A stretch of 64,000 nt of DNA from Alkalihalobacterium alkalinitrilicum (lineage in GTDB: Bacteria; Bacillota; Bacilli; Bacillales; Bacillaceae_F): NCBI RefSeq assembly GCF_002019605.1, contig NZ_KV917368.1, positions 4,633,070-4,697,069 of the forward strand, written 5' to 3'. The position numbers and the translations under genes are program-made. Numbering within the stretch: the first letter of the stretch is position 1; each line of letters begins with the position of its first letter. Below are positions 47,423 to 55,689 of this stretch, one piece after another. The notes beneath the pieces are model-generated. The model searched no databases. It had not been told where the DNA came from and saw nothing but the letters and a program-made list of their open reading frames with translations.

Positions 47423-47455
47423 TGAGACAATACGGTGGGAAACCGTATTGTCTCA
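47423..47455. other. Perfect 14-bp hairpin between ktr and sdhC
   Basis: TGAGACAATACGGT-gggaa-ACCGTATTGTCTCA has no U-tract behind it. It could be a 3' RNA-stabilising structure, a weak terminator or a protein site. The rest of 47326-47552 is AT-rich without a gene. Confidence 0.5.
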
Positions 47456-47552
47456 TAGCTGTTATTCGTATTTTTTCTACTAAAAATGTAATCTACTATT
47501 ATGGAATTTTAAATAAAAGTGAATTTTTTGAATATAACCTGTATACGTTTTC

Positions 47553-47581
47553 TTGACGATGCAAGTCGATGGGAGTACAAT
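47553..47581 (+). promoter_or_regulatory. SigA promoter of sdhCAB
   Basis: TTGACG (47553-47558), 17 bases, TACAAT (47576-47581). The leader of about 160 nt before sdhC could host post-transcriptional control. Confidence 0.65.
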
Positions 47582-47748
47582 AAATTTGTCGCAATTTATT
47601 CACAGAAACTTTACTAAAGTTTCATATTTTACTTATTAATGCTTTACATAAGTCAAAGTAGGGAGGTACAGCATTATAAGCGGACAGAAAAGAGATAATT
47701 ATAGGACAAGTTGCTAAAAGTCAAAAAAATTTGTGGGGGGACATTAGT

Positions 47749-48378
47749 ATGGCTGGTAATCGAGAGTTTATGAACCGGAAGCTACACTCGTTATTGGGTG
47801 TTATTCCAGTTGGAATTTTTTTAATCCAACATTTAGTTGTTAACCATTTTGCTACAAGAGGTGCAAGTGCTTTTAATCAAGCATCTCATTTTATGGAGAG
47901 TCTTCCATTTCGTTATTTCTTAGAAATTTTTATCATTTTTATTCCATTACTTTATCATGCAATCTATGGACTTTATATTGCTTTTCAAGCAAGAAATAAT
48001 GTGAGTCATTACGGTTTTTTCCGTAACTGGATGTTCTTATTACAACGTGTTACAGGGGTTATCACATTGATTTTCGTTGTATGGCACGTATATGAGACTC
48101 GAATTCAAGCTGCTTTCGGAGCAGAAGTTAACTATAATATGATGGCTGATATTTTAAGTAGTCCATTTATGTTAGTGTTTTATTTTGTTGGTGTTATCGC
48201 TACTATTTTCCACTTTGCGAATGGGTTATGGTCGTTTGCCGTATCTTGGGGTATCACAGTTACTCCTCGTTCGCAAGTTATCTCAACTTACGTAACAATT
48301 GGTATTTTCGTAGCCCTAACATGGGTTGGTGTTCGTGCAATCTTAGCATTTATTAATCCAGAATTAGCAAACATTTAA
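47749..48378 (+). CDS. sdhC: Succinate dehydrogenase cytochrome b558 subunit
   Basis: Membrane anchor of complex II with five predicted helices and two b hemes, passing electrons to menaquinone. The 209-residue protein starts MAGNREFMNRKLHSLLG; histidines in IQHLVVNHF, LLYHAIYG, VVWHVYET and IFHFANGLW are the likely heme ligands. ATG 47749 follows GGGGGGA; the upstream TTG 47731 is not used. First gene of sdhCAB. Confidence 0.96.
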   Translation: MAGNREFMNRKLHSLLGVIPVGIFLIQHLVVNHFATRGASAFNQASHFMESLPFRYFLEIFIIFIPLLYHAIYGLYIAFQARNNVSHYGFFRNWMFLLQRVTGVITLIFVVWHVYETRIQAAFGAEVNYNMMADILSSPFMLVFYFVGVIATIFHFANGLWSFAVSWGITVTPRSQVISTYVTIGIFVALTWVGVRAILAFINPELANI

Positions 48379-48391
48379 GGAGTGAGTGATA

Positions 48392-50161
48392 ATGAGTAAA
48401 GGAAGAGTTATTGTTGTCGGTGGTGGCTTAGCCGGATTAATGGCAACCATTAAAGCAGCGGAAGCAGGCGTACCAGTCGATCTAATTTCATTAGTTCCGG
48501 TTAAACGCTCTCACTCCGTATGTGCTCAAGGTGGTATTAATGGTGCTGTAAATACAAAAGGTGAAGGTGACTCTCCGTGGGAGCACTTTGATGATACAGT
48601 TTACGGTGGGGACTTCTTAGCAAACCAACCTCCTGTAAAAGCAATGTGTGAAGCAGCGCCTGGAATTATTCACTTAATGGACCGTATGGGGGTAATGTTT
48701 AACCGTACACCAGAAGGTTTACTAGATTTCCGTCGTTTTGGTGGTACACAGCATCACCGTACGGCATTTTCAGGTGCAACAACTGGTCAACAGTTATTAT
48801 ATGCACTAGATGAGCAAGTACGACGTTGGGAAGTTGCTGGTCTTGTTACAAAATATGAAGGCTGGGAATTCCTTTCAGCTATTACGGATGACGAGGGTGT
48901 CTGTCGTGGGATTACTGCACAAGATTTAAAGACGATGGAAATTCATCACTTTGCAGCGGATGCAGTAATTATGGCTACAGGTGGACCTGGAATTATCTTT
49001 GGTAAATCTACAAACTCTGTTATTAATACAGGATATGCTGCAGCTTCTTTATATGAGCAAGGTGTATACTATTCAAACGGTGAGTTCATTCAAATTCATC
49101 CAACAGCAATCCCTGGCGATGACAAACTTCGCTTAATGAGTGAGTCGGCACGTGGTGAAGGTGGACGAGTTTGGACGTATAAAGACGGTAAACCATGGTA
49201 TTTCTTAGAAGAGAAATATCCTGCATACGGTAACCTAGTTCCACGTGATATTGCTACACGTGAAATCTTTGATGTCTGTGTAGAGCAGAAACTAGGTATC
49301 AATGGCGAAAACATGGTATATTTAGATCTTTCTCACAAAGATCCAAAAGAACTCGACATTAAACTTGGTGGTATTATTGAAATTTATGAAAAGTTCATGG
49401 GAGACGACCCACGTAAAGTCCCTATGAAAATCTTCCCTGCGGTTCACTATTCAATGGGTGGAATGTGGGTAGATTACAACCAAATGACAAATATCCCTGG
49501 ATTATTTGCAGCGGGTGAATGTGATTATTCTCAGCATGGTGCAAACCGTTTAGGAGCTAACTCCCTATTATCAGCTATTTATGGTGGTATGGTAGCAGGC
49601 CCTAATGCTGTTGAATATATTAAAGGCTTAGAAAAATCTGCGGATGCGGTTTCTTCAAGCGTATTTGATGCAGAGAAGAAGAAAGAGCAAGAACGCTATG
49701 ATAACATCCTAAAAATGGATGGTAAAGAAAATGCATATGTTCTTCATAAAGAGCTAGGTGAATGGATGACTGATAACGTAACAGTTGTTCGTCATAATGA
49801 TAAGTTATTAAAAACAGATGAGAAAATTCAAGAATTAATGGAACGTTATAAAAATATTAATATCGTTGATACTGCGAAGTGGAGTAACCAAGGAGCTTCA
49901 TTTACTCGTCAGTTAAATGGAATGTTAAATCTTGCTCGTGTGATTACACTAGGAGCTTACAATCGTAACGAAAGTCGTGGAGCACACTTTAAGCCTGAGT
50001 TCCCTGAACGTAACGATGAAGAATTCATGAAAACAACAATGGCTAAGTACAATGCTTCAACTGGAAAGCCTGAATTCCATTATGAAGATATTGACGTATC
50101 ATTAATTCCACCACGTAAACGTGACTATACGTCGAAGAAGCAAGGAGCTGCTAAATCATGA
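48392..50161 (+). CDS. sdhA: Succinate dehydrogenase flavoprotein subunit
   Basis: Oxidises succinate to fumarate with covalent FAD. The 589-residue protein begins with the dinucleotide-binding motif VVGGGLAGLMATIKAAE, has the FAD-linking histidine region RSHSVCAQGGINGA, the GGTQHHRTAF segment, and the catalytic HPTAIPG and RLGANSLLSAIYGG motifs. ATG 48392 with AAGGAG eight bases upstream is preferred over GTG 48386. The stop overlaps the sdhB start by four bases. Confidence 0.97.
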   Translation: MSKGRVIVVGGGLAGLMATIKAAEAGVPVDLISLVPVKRSHSVCAQGGINGAVNTKGEGDSPWEHFDDTVYGGDFLANQPPVKAMCEAAPGIIHLMDRMGVMFNRTPEGLLDFRRFGGTQHHRTAFSGATTGQQLLYALDEQVRRWEVAGLVTKYEGWEFLSAITDDEGVCRGITAQDLKTMEIHHFAADAVIMATGGPGIIFGKSTNSVINTGYAAASLYEQGVYYSNGEFIQIHPTAIPGDDKLRLMSESARGEGGRVWTYKDGKPWYFLEEKYPAYGNLVPRDIATREIFDVCVEQKLGINGENMVYLDLSHKDPKELDIKLGGIIEIYEKFMGDDPRKVPMKIFPAVHYSMGGMWVDYNQMTNIPGLFAAGECDYSQHGANRLGANSLLSAIYGGMVAGPNAVEYIKGLEKSADAVSSSVFDAEKKKEQERYDNILKMDGKENAYVLHKELGEWMTDNVTVVRHNDKLLKTDEKIQELMERYKNINIVDTAKWSNQGASFTRQLNGMLNLARVITLGAYNRNESRGAHFKPEFPERNDEEFMKTTMAKYNASTGKPEFHYEDIDVSLIPPRKRDYTSKKQGAAKS

Positions 50162-50913
50162 GTGAAAACAAATTAGTAAAATTTATCGTAACTCGTCAAG
50201 AGGATCCAAACAGCGCACCTTATACAGAGGAGTTTGAAGTTCCATACCGTCCAAATATGAATGTTATTTCGGCTCTTATGGAAATTCGCCGTAATCCAGT
50301 CAATTCTAAAGGGGATAATACAACACCAGTTAACTGGGAAATGAATTGTTTGGAAGAAGTATGTGGAGCATGTTCAATGGTAATTAACGGCAAGCCTCGT
50401 CAATCTTGTACAGCGCTTGTTGATCAATTAGAGCAACCAATCCGTGTGGAACCAATGAAAACATTCCCTGTTGTTCGTGACTTAGTGATCGACCGTAGTC
50501 GCATGTTCGACTCGTTGAAGAAAGTAAAAGCTTGGATTCCTATCGATGGTACGTATGATCTAGGTCCTGGACCGCGTATGCCTGAAACAAAGCGTCAGTG
50601 GGCGTATGAACTTTCAAAATGTATGACATGTGGAGTATGTTTAGAAGCATGTCCTAACGTAAATAGTAAAGCTGACTTTATTGGACCAGCACCACTATCT
50701 CAAGTACGTCTATTCAATGCTCATCCAACTGGAGAAATGAACAAAGAAGAGCGTCTTGAAACGATTATGGGAGACGGTGGACTAGCGAATTGTGGTAACT
50801 CACAAAACTGTGTACAGTCATGCCCTAAAGGAATTCCATTAACGACTTCTATCGCTGCTCTTAACCGTTCAACGACAATTCAGTCATTCAAAAACTTCTT
50901 TGGTAGTTATTAA
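50158..50913 (+). CDS. sdhB: Succinate dehydrogenase iron-sulfur subunit
   Basis: Carries the electron-transfer clusters from FAD to the membrane subunit. In 251 residues the [2Fe-2S] motif CLEEVCGACSM plus a later Cys (about 65-92), the [4Fe-4S] motif CMTCGVCLEACP (about 159-170) and the [3Fe-4S] motif CGNSQNCVQSCPKG (about 208-221) are complete. ATG 50158 overlaps the sdhA stop (ATGA), so it is translationally coupled. A strong terminator ends the operon. Confidence 0.97.
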   Translation: MSENKLVKFIVTRQEDPNSAPYTEEFEVPYRPNMNVISALMEIRRNPVNSKGDNTTPVNWEMNCLEEVCGACSMVINGKPRQSCTALVDQLEQPIRVEPMKTFPVVRDLVIDRSRMFDSLKKVKAWIPIDGTYDLGPGPRMPETKRQWAYELSKCMTCGVCLEACPNVNSKADFIGPAPLSQVRLFNAHPTGEMNKEERLETIMGDGGLANCGNSQNCVQSCPKGIPLTTSIAALNRSTTIQSFKNFFGSY

Positions 50914-50930
50914 AAATCTACTAAAACAGA

Positions 50931-50963
50931 AACGACTCTCTGAAAATAGAGAGTCGTTTTTTT
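50931..50963 (+). terminator. Terminator of sdhCAB
   Basis: AACGACTCTC-tgaaaata-GAGAGTCGTT followed by TTTTT. Confidence 0.9.
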
Positions 50964-51206
50964 ATATTTGTTTTCAATTGTAATTAACGAAAGTAACTCG
51001 ATAGAAACCCGATTATCCACAGGTGTTAGAAATCAGATATTTTCTATTCAACTTTTAAATAGAAATACATAAATAGTAGGTGATGAAAGCTAAGAAAGGC
51101 ACGTTAATCGTTTTGTAATACGTTTCGAATATGCTAAAATTCCTTATATCAAGAAAGTAAAAAATTTCAATATACTTTTTTAAGTTAGAAAGTAGAGGTT
51201 ATGAAT

Positions 51207-51673
51207 ATGTCAACGATTCCATAATTGACAATATAGAAGAATGGGAAAAAACATTTTCATTCTTTTGTCCAGTAAAAGTCCGCTTTTCAGAAACAGATGC
51301 GTTTGGGCATTTGAATAATACCCGAGTTTTTGTTTGTTTTGAGGAAGCACGCATAGAATATTTTAAAGCGTTAGGGTTAATGGAGGATTGGATGATTAAA
51401 GAAAATGACTTAATTGTAGTTACTGCCGACCTTCAATGCAATTATATTAAACAAGTATTTTTTGATGAAAAATTAAAGGTGTACGTAAATGCGCCACAAA
51501 TCGGAAATTCGTCTGCTGACCTTCACTATATGGTAAAAAATGAAAAAGGAGAAATTTGTTTAACAGGAAGAGGAAGAATCGTTCAAATTTCTAAACAAAC
51601 GGGTAAACCAGTCGAATGGGCGCAATCGGTTATCGAAAAAATGAATGAGAATAGGAAAAAAGTTAAGATATAA
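51207..51673 (+). CDS. ysmA: Acyl-CoA thioesterase (YsmA-like), 5' end disrupted by an apparent frameshift
   Basis: Hotdog-fold thioesterase: VRFSETDAFGHLNNTRVFVCFEEARIEYF contains the D-x-x-G-H-x-N active-site pattern of the 4-hydroxybenzoyl-CoA thioesterase class. The long frame runs from at least 51224 to 51673, but its only standard start codon is TTG 51311, after the active site. ATG 51207 with AGAGG eight bases upstream reads MSTIP and stops at 51222 in another frame; one extra base near 51221 would join the two as MSTIPIIDNIEEW. Either a real 1-base deletion, a sequencing error, or an unusual ATT start (51224). The place between sdhB and gerE matches ysmA. Confidence 0.65.
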
Positions 51674-51837
51674 GCACTTTTTTAGCTCATATGAATTCAC
51701 AACGTTACTGTACGGTACATATAATATTTTGACTAAATACCTTCTGTAAGAGTTTACCTGAACCTGCATAAAACGTTTGGAATTCTCTTATTTGAAGCCT
51801 CTTTGGTGTACAGCCTGAGCAAGAAGGGGTGAATTCA

Positions 51838-52062
51838 TTGAAAGGAGCAGAATACGGACCAAAACCTTTACTTACAAAAAGGGAACGAGAAGTATTTGAG
51901 CTATTGGTTCAAGACCAAACGACGAAAGAAATTGCTCAGCAGCTTTTCATTAGTGAAAAAACAGTTCGCAATCACATTTCCAACACGATGCAAAAGCTTG
52001 GAGTTAAGGGGCGCTCCCAAGCAGTGATCGAGTTAATACGACTAGGTGAACTCGAGATTTGA
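51838..52062 (+). CDS. gerE: Spore coat regulator GerE
   Basis: LuxR-type DNA-binding protein acting late in the mother cell with SigK to control coat genes. The 74-residue protein is almost entirely a helix-turn-helix domain: LLTKREREVFELLVQDQTTK, EIAQQLFISEKTVRNHISN and MQKLGVKGRSQAVIELIRLG. GTG 51829 is in frame, but it overlaps the AAGGGGTGA ribosome site; TTG 51838 gives exactly the B. subtilis length. Monocistronic, followed by a long terminator. Confidence 0.95.
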   Translation: MKGAEYGPKPLLTKREREVFELLVQDQTTKEIAQQLFISEKTVRNHISNTMQKLGVKGRSQAVIELIRLGELEI

Positions 52063-52069
52063 TTAAAAC

Positions 52070-52182
52070 GAGGTTGACTCTTATGTGTCTTTGTTTAGAC
52101 TTTTATAGACTACTTGCTGACGTAGCTGTATTGGTAACGCTAAACTTGACACATCACGTTTGGGTCAGCCTCTTTTATTTTT
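52070..52182 (+). terminator. Long rod-like terminator of gerE
   Basis: GAGGTTGAC (52070-52078) pairs with GTCAGCCTC (52164-52172), followed by TTTTATTTTT. Inside, ATGTGTC/GACACAT and GTTTAG/CTAAAC pair in register, so the whole 100-nt region can fold as a rod. Confidence 0.65.
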
Positions 52183-52242
52183 AGTAGGGTTATCACGTAA
52201 AATTGATGCATGAAATCGATTCTAGGAGTCGATTTATGAATT

Positions 52243-52297
52243 AGGCATCCCCATAGCCTTTTTTTAGATACTCGCCATTTGGCGAGTTTTTTATTTT
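52243..52297 (+). terminator. Two further terminator hairpins after gerE
   Basis: AGGC-N9-GCCT with seven T (52243-52266), then ACTCGCC-attt-GGCGAGT with TTTTT (52270-52292). Before them AAATCGATT/AGTCGATTT (about 52213-52235) forms another stem. Either transcription stops in steps or a short RNA is made from 52197 onwards. Confidence 0.6.
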
Positions 52298-52349
52298 GTA
52301 GAAAATTCAATTTTTTAAGTATTGGTATGAAACATAGGATTTATCCAAC

Positions 52350-52393
52350 AAAAAAATAATCCCCCTTCACGCTTAGAACATGAAGGGGGATTT
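52350..52393 (-). terminator. Terminator of the ctaD-type gene
   Basis: On the minus strand AATCCCCCTTCA-N10-TGAAGGGGGATT followed by ATTTTTTT. Confidence 0.9.
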
Positions 52394-52394
52394 A

Positions 52395-54275
52395 TTATCC
52401 CATTTCTTCTGCTTCAATATCTTTTTTCGAAATATAATAACCATGGTCTTCTTTAACAGAACGTGCAATCATCGCTCCAAAGGTTATCACAAATCCAGCG
52501 CCAGTCACAATGAATGGGTGAATCCAAGGTTCATTCATGTTCATCATAATAAATCCAAACCCTATGAAGAACAAACCAATCGCTATAATCAAAGGCAGAA
52601 TGGATCCGTTAGGCATATGAATATCTTGCACTGGTTCTGCAGCTTTAATCTTTCCATTTCCATGTACTTTTTCATAAAATAAAGGATCTAGTGACCGGAC
52701 TTGTGGTGTTTGTGCAAAATTATATTCAGGCACTGGGTTCGGTGTCGACCACTCCAGTGTTCTCCCATCCCAAGGGTCGCCGTTTTCTACACGTTCTCCT
52801 TTATAAGCGGAATATACGATATTAATGACAAGTACGATTACCCCGAAAGACATAAAGAATGTTCCGATCGTACTTATGTAATTCATTGCATCCCAACCTT
52901 GGTCACCAAGGAAAGTGTATACACGACGCGGCATACCGATAAGACCAAGAATATGTTGAATAAAGAACGTGAGGTGGAAACCAATATAGAAAATCCAAAA
53001 CATGAGTTTCCCTAGCGTTTCATTTAAACGATGTCCGAACATTTTTGGATACCAATAGAAGAGTCCAGCAAACAGTCCTAATACGATTCCACCTACAATA
53101 ATATAATGGAAATGGGCTACGACAAAATACGTATCATGATATAGATGGTCAACAGGGGCCATTGCAACCATAACGCCTGTAACGCCACCAAGTACAAATG
53201 TTGGTACGAAAGAGGAAGCAAATAACATCGCTGTATTAAACGTAATCTTACCGCCCCACATTGTAAACAACCAGTTAAATATTTTAATTCCAGTAGGTAC
53301 CGCAATTAACATTGTTGTAATCGCAAAAACAGAATTGGCAATCGGGCCCATTCCAACCGTAAACATGTGGTGAGCCCAAACCATAAAGCCAAGAAAAGCA
53401 ATTAAAATGGTTGCAAACACCATTGTAGTATATCCAAATAATCGCTTTCTTGAAAAAGCAGGAATGACCTCAGAAATAATACCAAATGCTGGTAAAACTA
53501 AAATGTATACTTCTGGATGTCCAAATACCCAAAAAATATGTTGCCAAATAATAACATTTCCGCTCATGTCAGGCATAAAAAATTGAGCACCGAAAATTCG
53601 ATCTAACATAAGTAGTAATAACCCAGCTGCTAGTGGCGTAAATGCAAACAATATTAACGTTGATACAACAAATGTCGTCCAGACAAATAATGGCATCCGC
53701 ATTAAAGTCATACCAGGAGCACGCATATTAATAATTGTCACTAAAAAATTAATGGCAGCAATTAATGTACCAATGCCGCTGACTTGTAAGCCAAGAACAT
53801 AAAAATCTAGGCCTAATCCCGCGTAATCCCTTCCTGAAAGCGGTACATATGCTGTCCAACCAGCATCAGGACCACCTCCAAAAAACCATGTTAAACTCAT
53901 TAAAGTAGCCCCAGCTAAAAATATCCAAAACCCTAGGGCATTAACAAATGGAAATGCAACATCTCTTGCTCCTATTTGAAGAGGAACGATAAAATTCATA
54001 AATCCTAAAATAAGCGGTGTGACTGCAATAAAAAGCATTAACGTTCCATGCATAGTTAACACTTCATTATACGTTTGTCCACTCATAAACAAGCTTTCAG
54101 GATACATAAGCTGAATACGAATAAGGAGTGCCATGATACCAGCCTTAACAAAGAAAAAGGTACCAGCAATTAAATACATAACCCCGATCTTTTTATGGTC
54201 TACGGTTGTCAGCCAGTCCCATATTACACTTTTTTCTTTCTTTCCAGTTTCTACTTTTGCAGTTCCTAATTCCAC
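52395..54275 (-). CDS. ctaD: Cytochrome c oxidase (caa3/aa3-type) subunit I
   Basis: Catalytic subunit of a heme-copper oxidase, 626 residues with at least twelve membrane helices. Heme and copper ligands are intact: low-spin heme His in TMHGTLMLF, HPEVY (CuB His with cross-linked Tyr and the channel Glu), the HH pair in VWAHHMFTVG, and VVAHFHYIIVGG. The D-channel residues in FMNFIVPLQIGARD are kept, so it is an A-type pump. GTG 54275 follows AAAGGAGG. It stands alone: no subunit II, III or IV gene is next to it. It lies inside a block not found here in B. subtilis. Confidence 0.93.
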   Translation of the reverse strand: MELGTAKVETGKKEKSVIWDWLTTVDHKKIGVMYLIAGTFFFVKAGIMALLIRIQLMYPESLFMSGQTYNEVLTMHGTLMLFIAVTPLILGFMNFIVPLQIGARDVAFPFVNALGFWIFLAGATLMSLTWFFGGGPDAGWTAYVPLSGRDYAGLGLDFYVLGLQVSGIGTLIAAINFLVTIINMRAPGMTLMRMPLFVWTTFVVSTLILFAFTPLAAGLLLLMLDRIFGAQFFMPDMSGNVIIWQHIFWVFGHPEVYILVLPAFGIISEVIPAFSRKRLFGYTTMVFATILIAFLGFMVWAHHMFTVGMGPIANSVFAITTMLIAVPTGIKIFNWLFTMWGGKITFNTAMLFASSFVPTFVLGGVTGVMVAMAPVDHLYHDTYFVVAHFHYIIVGGIVLGLFAGLFYWYPKMFGHRLNETLGKLMFWIFYIGFHLTFFIQHILGLIGMPRRVYTFLGDQGWDAMNYISTIGTFFMSFGVIVLVINIVYSAYKGERVENGDPWDGRTLEWSTPNPVPEYNFAQTPQVRSLDPLFYEKVHGNGKIKAAEPVQDIHMPNGSILPLIIAIGLFFIGFGFIMMNMNEPWIHPFIVTGAGFVITFGAMIARSVKEDHGYYISKKDIEAEEMG

Positions 54276-54419
54276 GGATAAGATCCTCCTTTAAATCTTC
54301 GAATGAATAGAAGATGTTCACATTAACGGAATAAACTACTAGCTAGCTAAATTTTTCCTTCCTATTTTGTCTCACTTTTATAAACGTTATACTTGAAAAA
54401 TATGAAGAAGGAGATTACG

Positions 54420-54455
54420 ATGACATACGAAGGCTATTTAGAAAGGAACTGCTAG
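54420..54455 (+). CDS. Upstream micro-ORF abutting glcT (11 residues)
   Basis: ATG 54420 has AAGGAG seven bases before it, better than the site for glcT itself. It encodes MTYEGYLERNC and stops at TAG 54453-54455; the glcT ATG follows with no gap. It may couple glcT translation by termination and reinitiation. Expression is not proven. Confidence 0.4.
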   Translation: MTYEGYLERNC

Positions 54456-55298
54456 ATGAGGGGTATGTACTTTATCAAAAAAATATTAAATAATAATGTT
54501 GTCATCGCAATCAATCCTAAAGATATTGAAGTAGTAATTATTGGGAAAGGTATTGGTTTTGGGAAGAAAACAGGGGAACAAATAAATAATGAAAGTGTAG
54601 ACCAACTTTTCCAGCTTGTGGATGAACAACAGCAAGAAGAGTATAAACAATTGTTATTACAAATTGATGACTCTATCCTAGATGTAATGAATGAAGCAAT
54701 TACTTTCATTCGTACGGAACTGAATAAAAAGTTAAATGAGCGAATTCATATTGCCTTAACGGATCACATTGCTTTTGCCATTCGAAGACTCGAGCAAGGT
54801 ATTTTGATTACAAATCCTTTTTTAGAGGAAACGCAGACGATGTATCCAGAGGAATTTCAGGTTGCTGAACAAGTCGTATCTTTTATTAATGATCGCCTTA
54901 ACATAAGTTTACCGAAAGATGAGGTTGGTTTTGTTACGTTACACATACAAAGTGCTCTAGATAATAAACCAATATCTCATATGCAAGAGGGGACAAAGCT
55001 AATTGCAAAGCTTGTCGAACTCATAGAGGCAGAGTTAATAACGCAATTACCTAAGAATTCTCTTCAATACTCCCGTCTGGTAACTCACCTTCGACATGTA
55101 ATCGATCGTGTTGTTCAACGGGAGTCGGTTGAATTAAATGATAAATTTGTGAAGTTATTGAAGCAGGAGTACCCATTATGTTATAATCTTGCTTGGAAGT
55201 TGATAAAAGTGATTCAAAATCATTATCAATTACCCGTCGCTGAGGCGGAAGCAGTCTATTTAACGATGCATTTGCAAAGGCTTACTCAAAATAAATAA
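54456..55298 (+). CDS. glcT: Transcription antiterminator GlcT
   Basis: BglG/LicT-family RNA-binding protein that permits ptsG transcription when glucose is present; it is phosphorylated by the PTS otherwise. The RNA-binding CAT domain (1-60) reads KKILNNNVVIAINPKDIEVV and GKGIGFGKKTG. Two PRD domains follow, with histidines in NERIHIALTDHIAFAI, VTLHIQSAL, LVTHLRHVID and LTMHLQRL as likely phosphorylation sites. 280 residues as in the family. ATG 54456 follows GAAAGGAAC. It lies just upstream of ptsG, as in B. subtilis. Confidence 0.95.
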   Translation: MRGMYFIKKILNNNVVIAINPKDIEVVIIGKGIGFGKKTGEQINNESVDQLFQLVDEQQQEEYKQLLLQIDDSILDVMNEAITFIRTELNKKLNERIHIALTDHIAFAIRRLEQGILITNPFLEETQTMYPEEFQVAEQVVSFINDRLNISLPKDEVGFVTLHIQSALDNKPISHMQEGTKLIAKLVELIEAELITQLPKNSLQYSRLVTHLRHVIDRVVQRESVELNDKFVKLLKQEYPLCYNLAWKLIKVIQNHYQLPVAEAEAVYLTMHLQRLTQNK

Positions 55299-55331
55299 TA
55301 ACACTCGATTTACGTGTTACTGATTCGATCA

Positions 55332-55430
55332 GGCATGAGTAAAAGAAGTGTATATGTAGTAGAAGTTGGGCAATCTATCGATAGGTTTGCCATATCTACT
55401 CGTATGCTCACTTTCACTCATGTCTTTTTT
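55332..55430 (+). terminator. Long rod-like terminator of glcT
   Basis: GGCATGAGT (55332-55340) and ACTCATGTC (55415-55423) pair, followed by TTTTTT. AAGTG/CACTT, GTAG/CTAC and GGCAATCTATC/GATAGGTTTGCC continue the stem inward. Confidence 0.65.
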
Positions 55431-55461
55431 GTGCTCTGAAGAACTACTCCTTTAAAAGGAT

Positions 55462-55516
55462 CAAGGATACAAAAGACAATGGTTTTGGCCAACCTGGGCG
55501 ATAAATCGGGTTTTTA
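55462..55516 (+). promoter_or_regulatory. GlcT antitermination site (RAT) and ptsG leader terminator
   Basis: AGGATACAAAAGACAATGG...TTTTGGCCAACCT (55464-55495) can form the antiterminator stem bound by GlcT. It overlaps AACCTGG...CGGGTTTTT (55491-55515), a terminator. Only one fold can exist at a time. The exact RAT limits are my reading. Confidence 0.6.
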
Positions 55517-55689
55517 TGTAGGAGTTTAAGAAGATGCCTTCCATGTAGTACTTGGCTTTAAATGTTTTACCTTTAAATCGAGATCCAAAACATATAGAGA
55601 GGACTAAGGATAAGAATGTAAAAGATTGCTTTTTCATAAGAGTGACACAAACAACAAGAATGAGGACAAATGGTAAGGAGTGTGACACG

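Noticed and set aside
47590-47610. Possible Rex-like site (ttgtcgcaatttattcaca) before sdhC
   Set aside because: The half-sites are not symmetrical and spacing is off by one; only one half resembles the consensus.
52701-53015. 104-codon plus-strand ORF within the ctaD-type gene
   Set aside because: Antisense shadow of a gene with intact oxidase motifs; no ribosome site or domain.
55552-55689. 46-codon N-terminal extension of PtsG
   Set aside because: Leader sequence read in frame by chance; AAGGAG before ATG 55690 and the family start are decisive.
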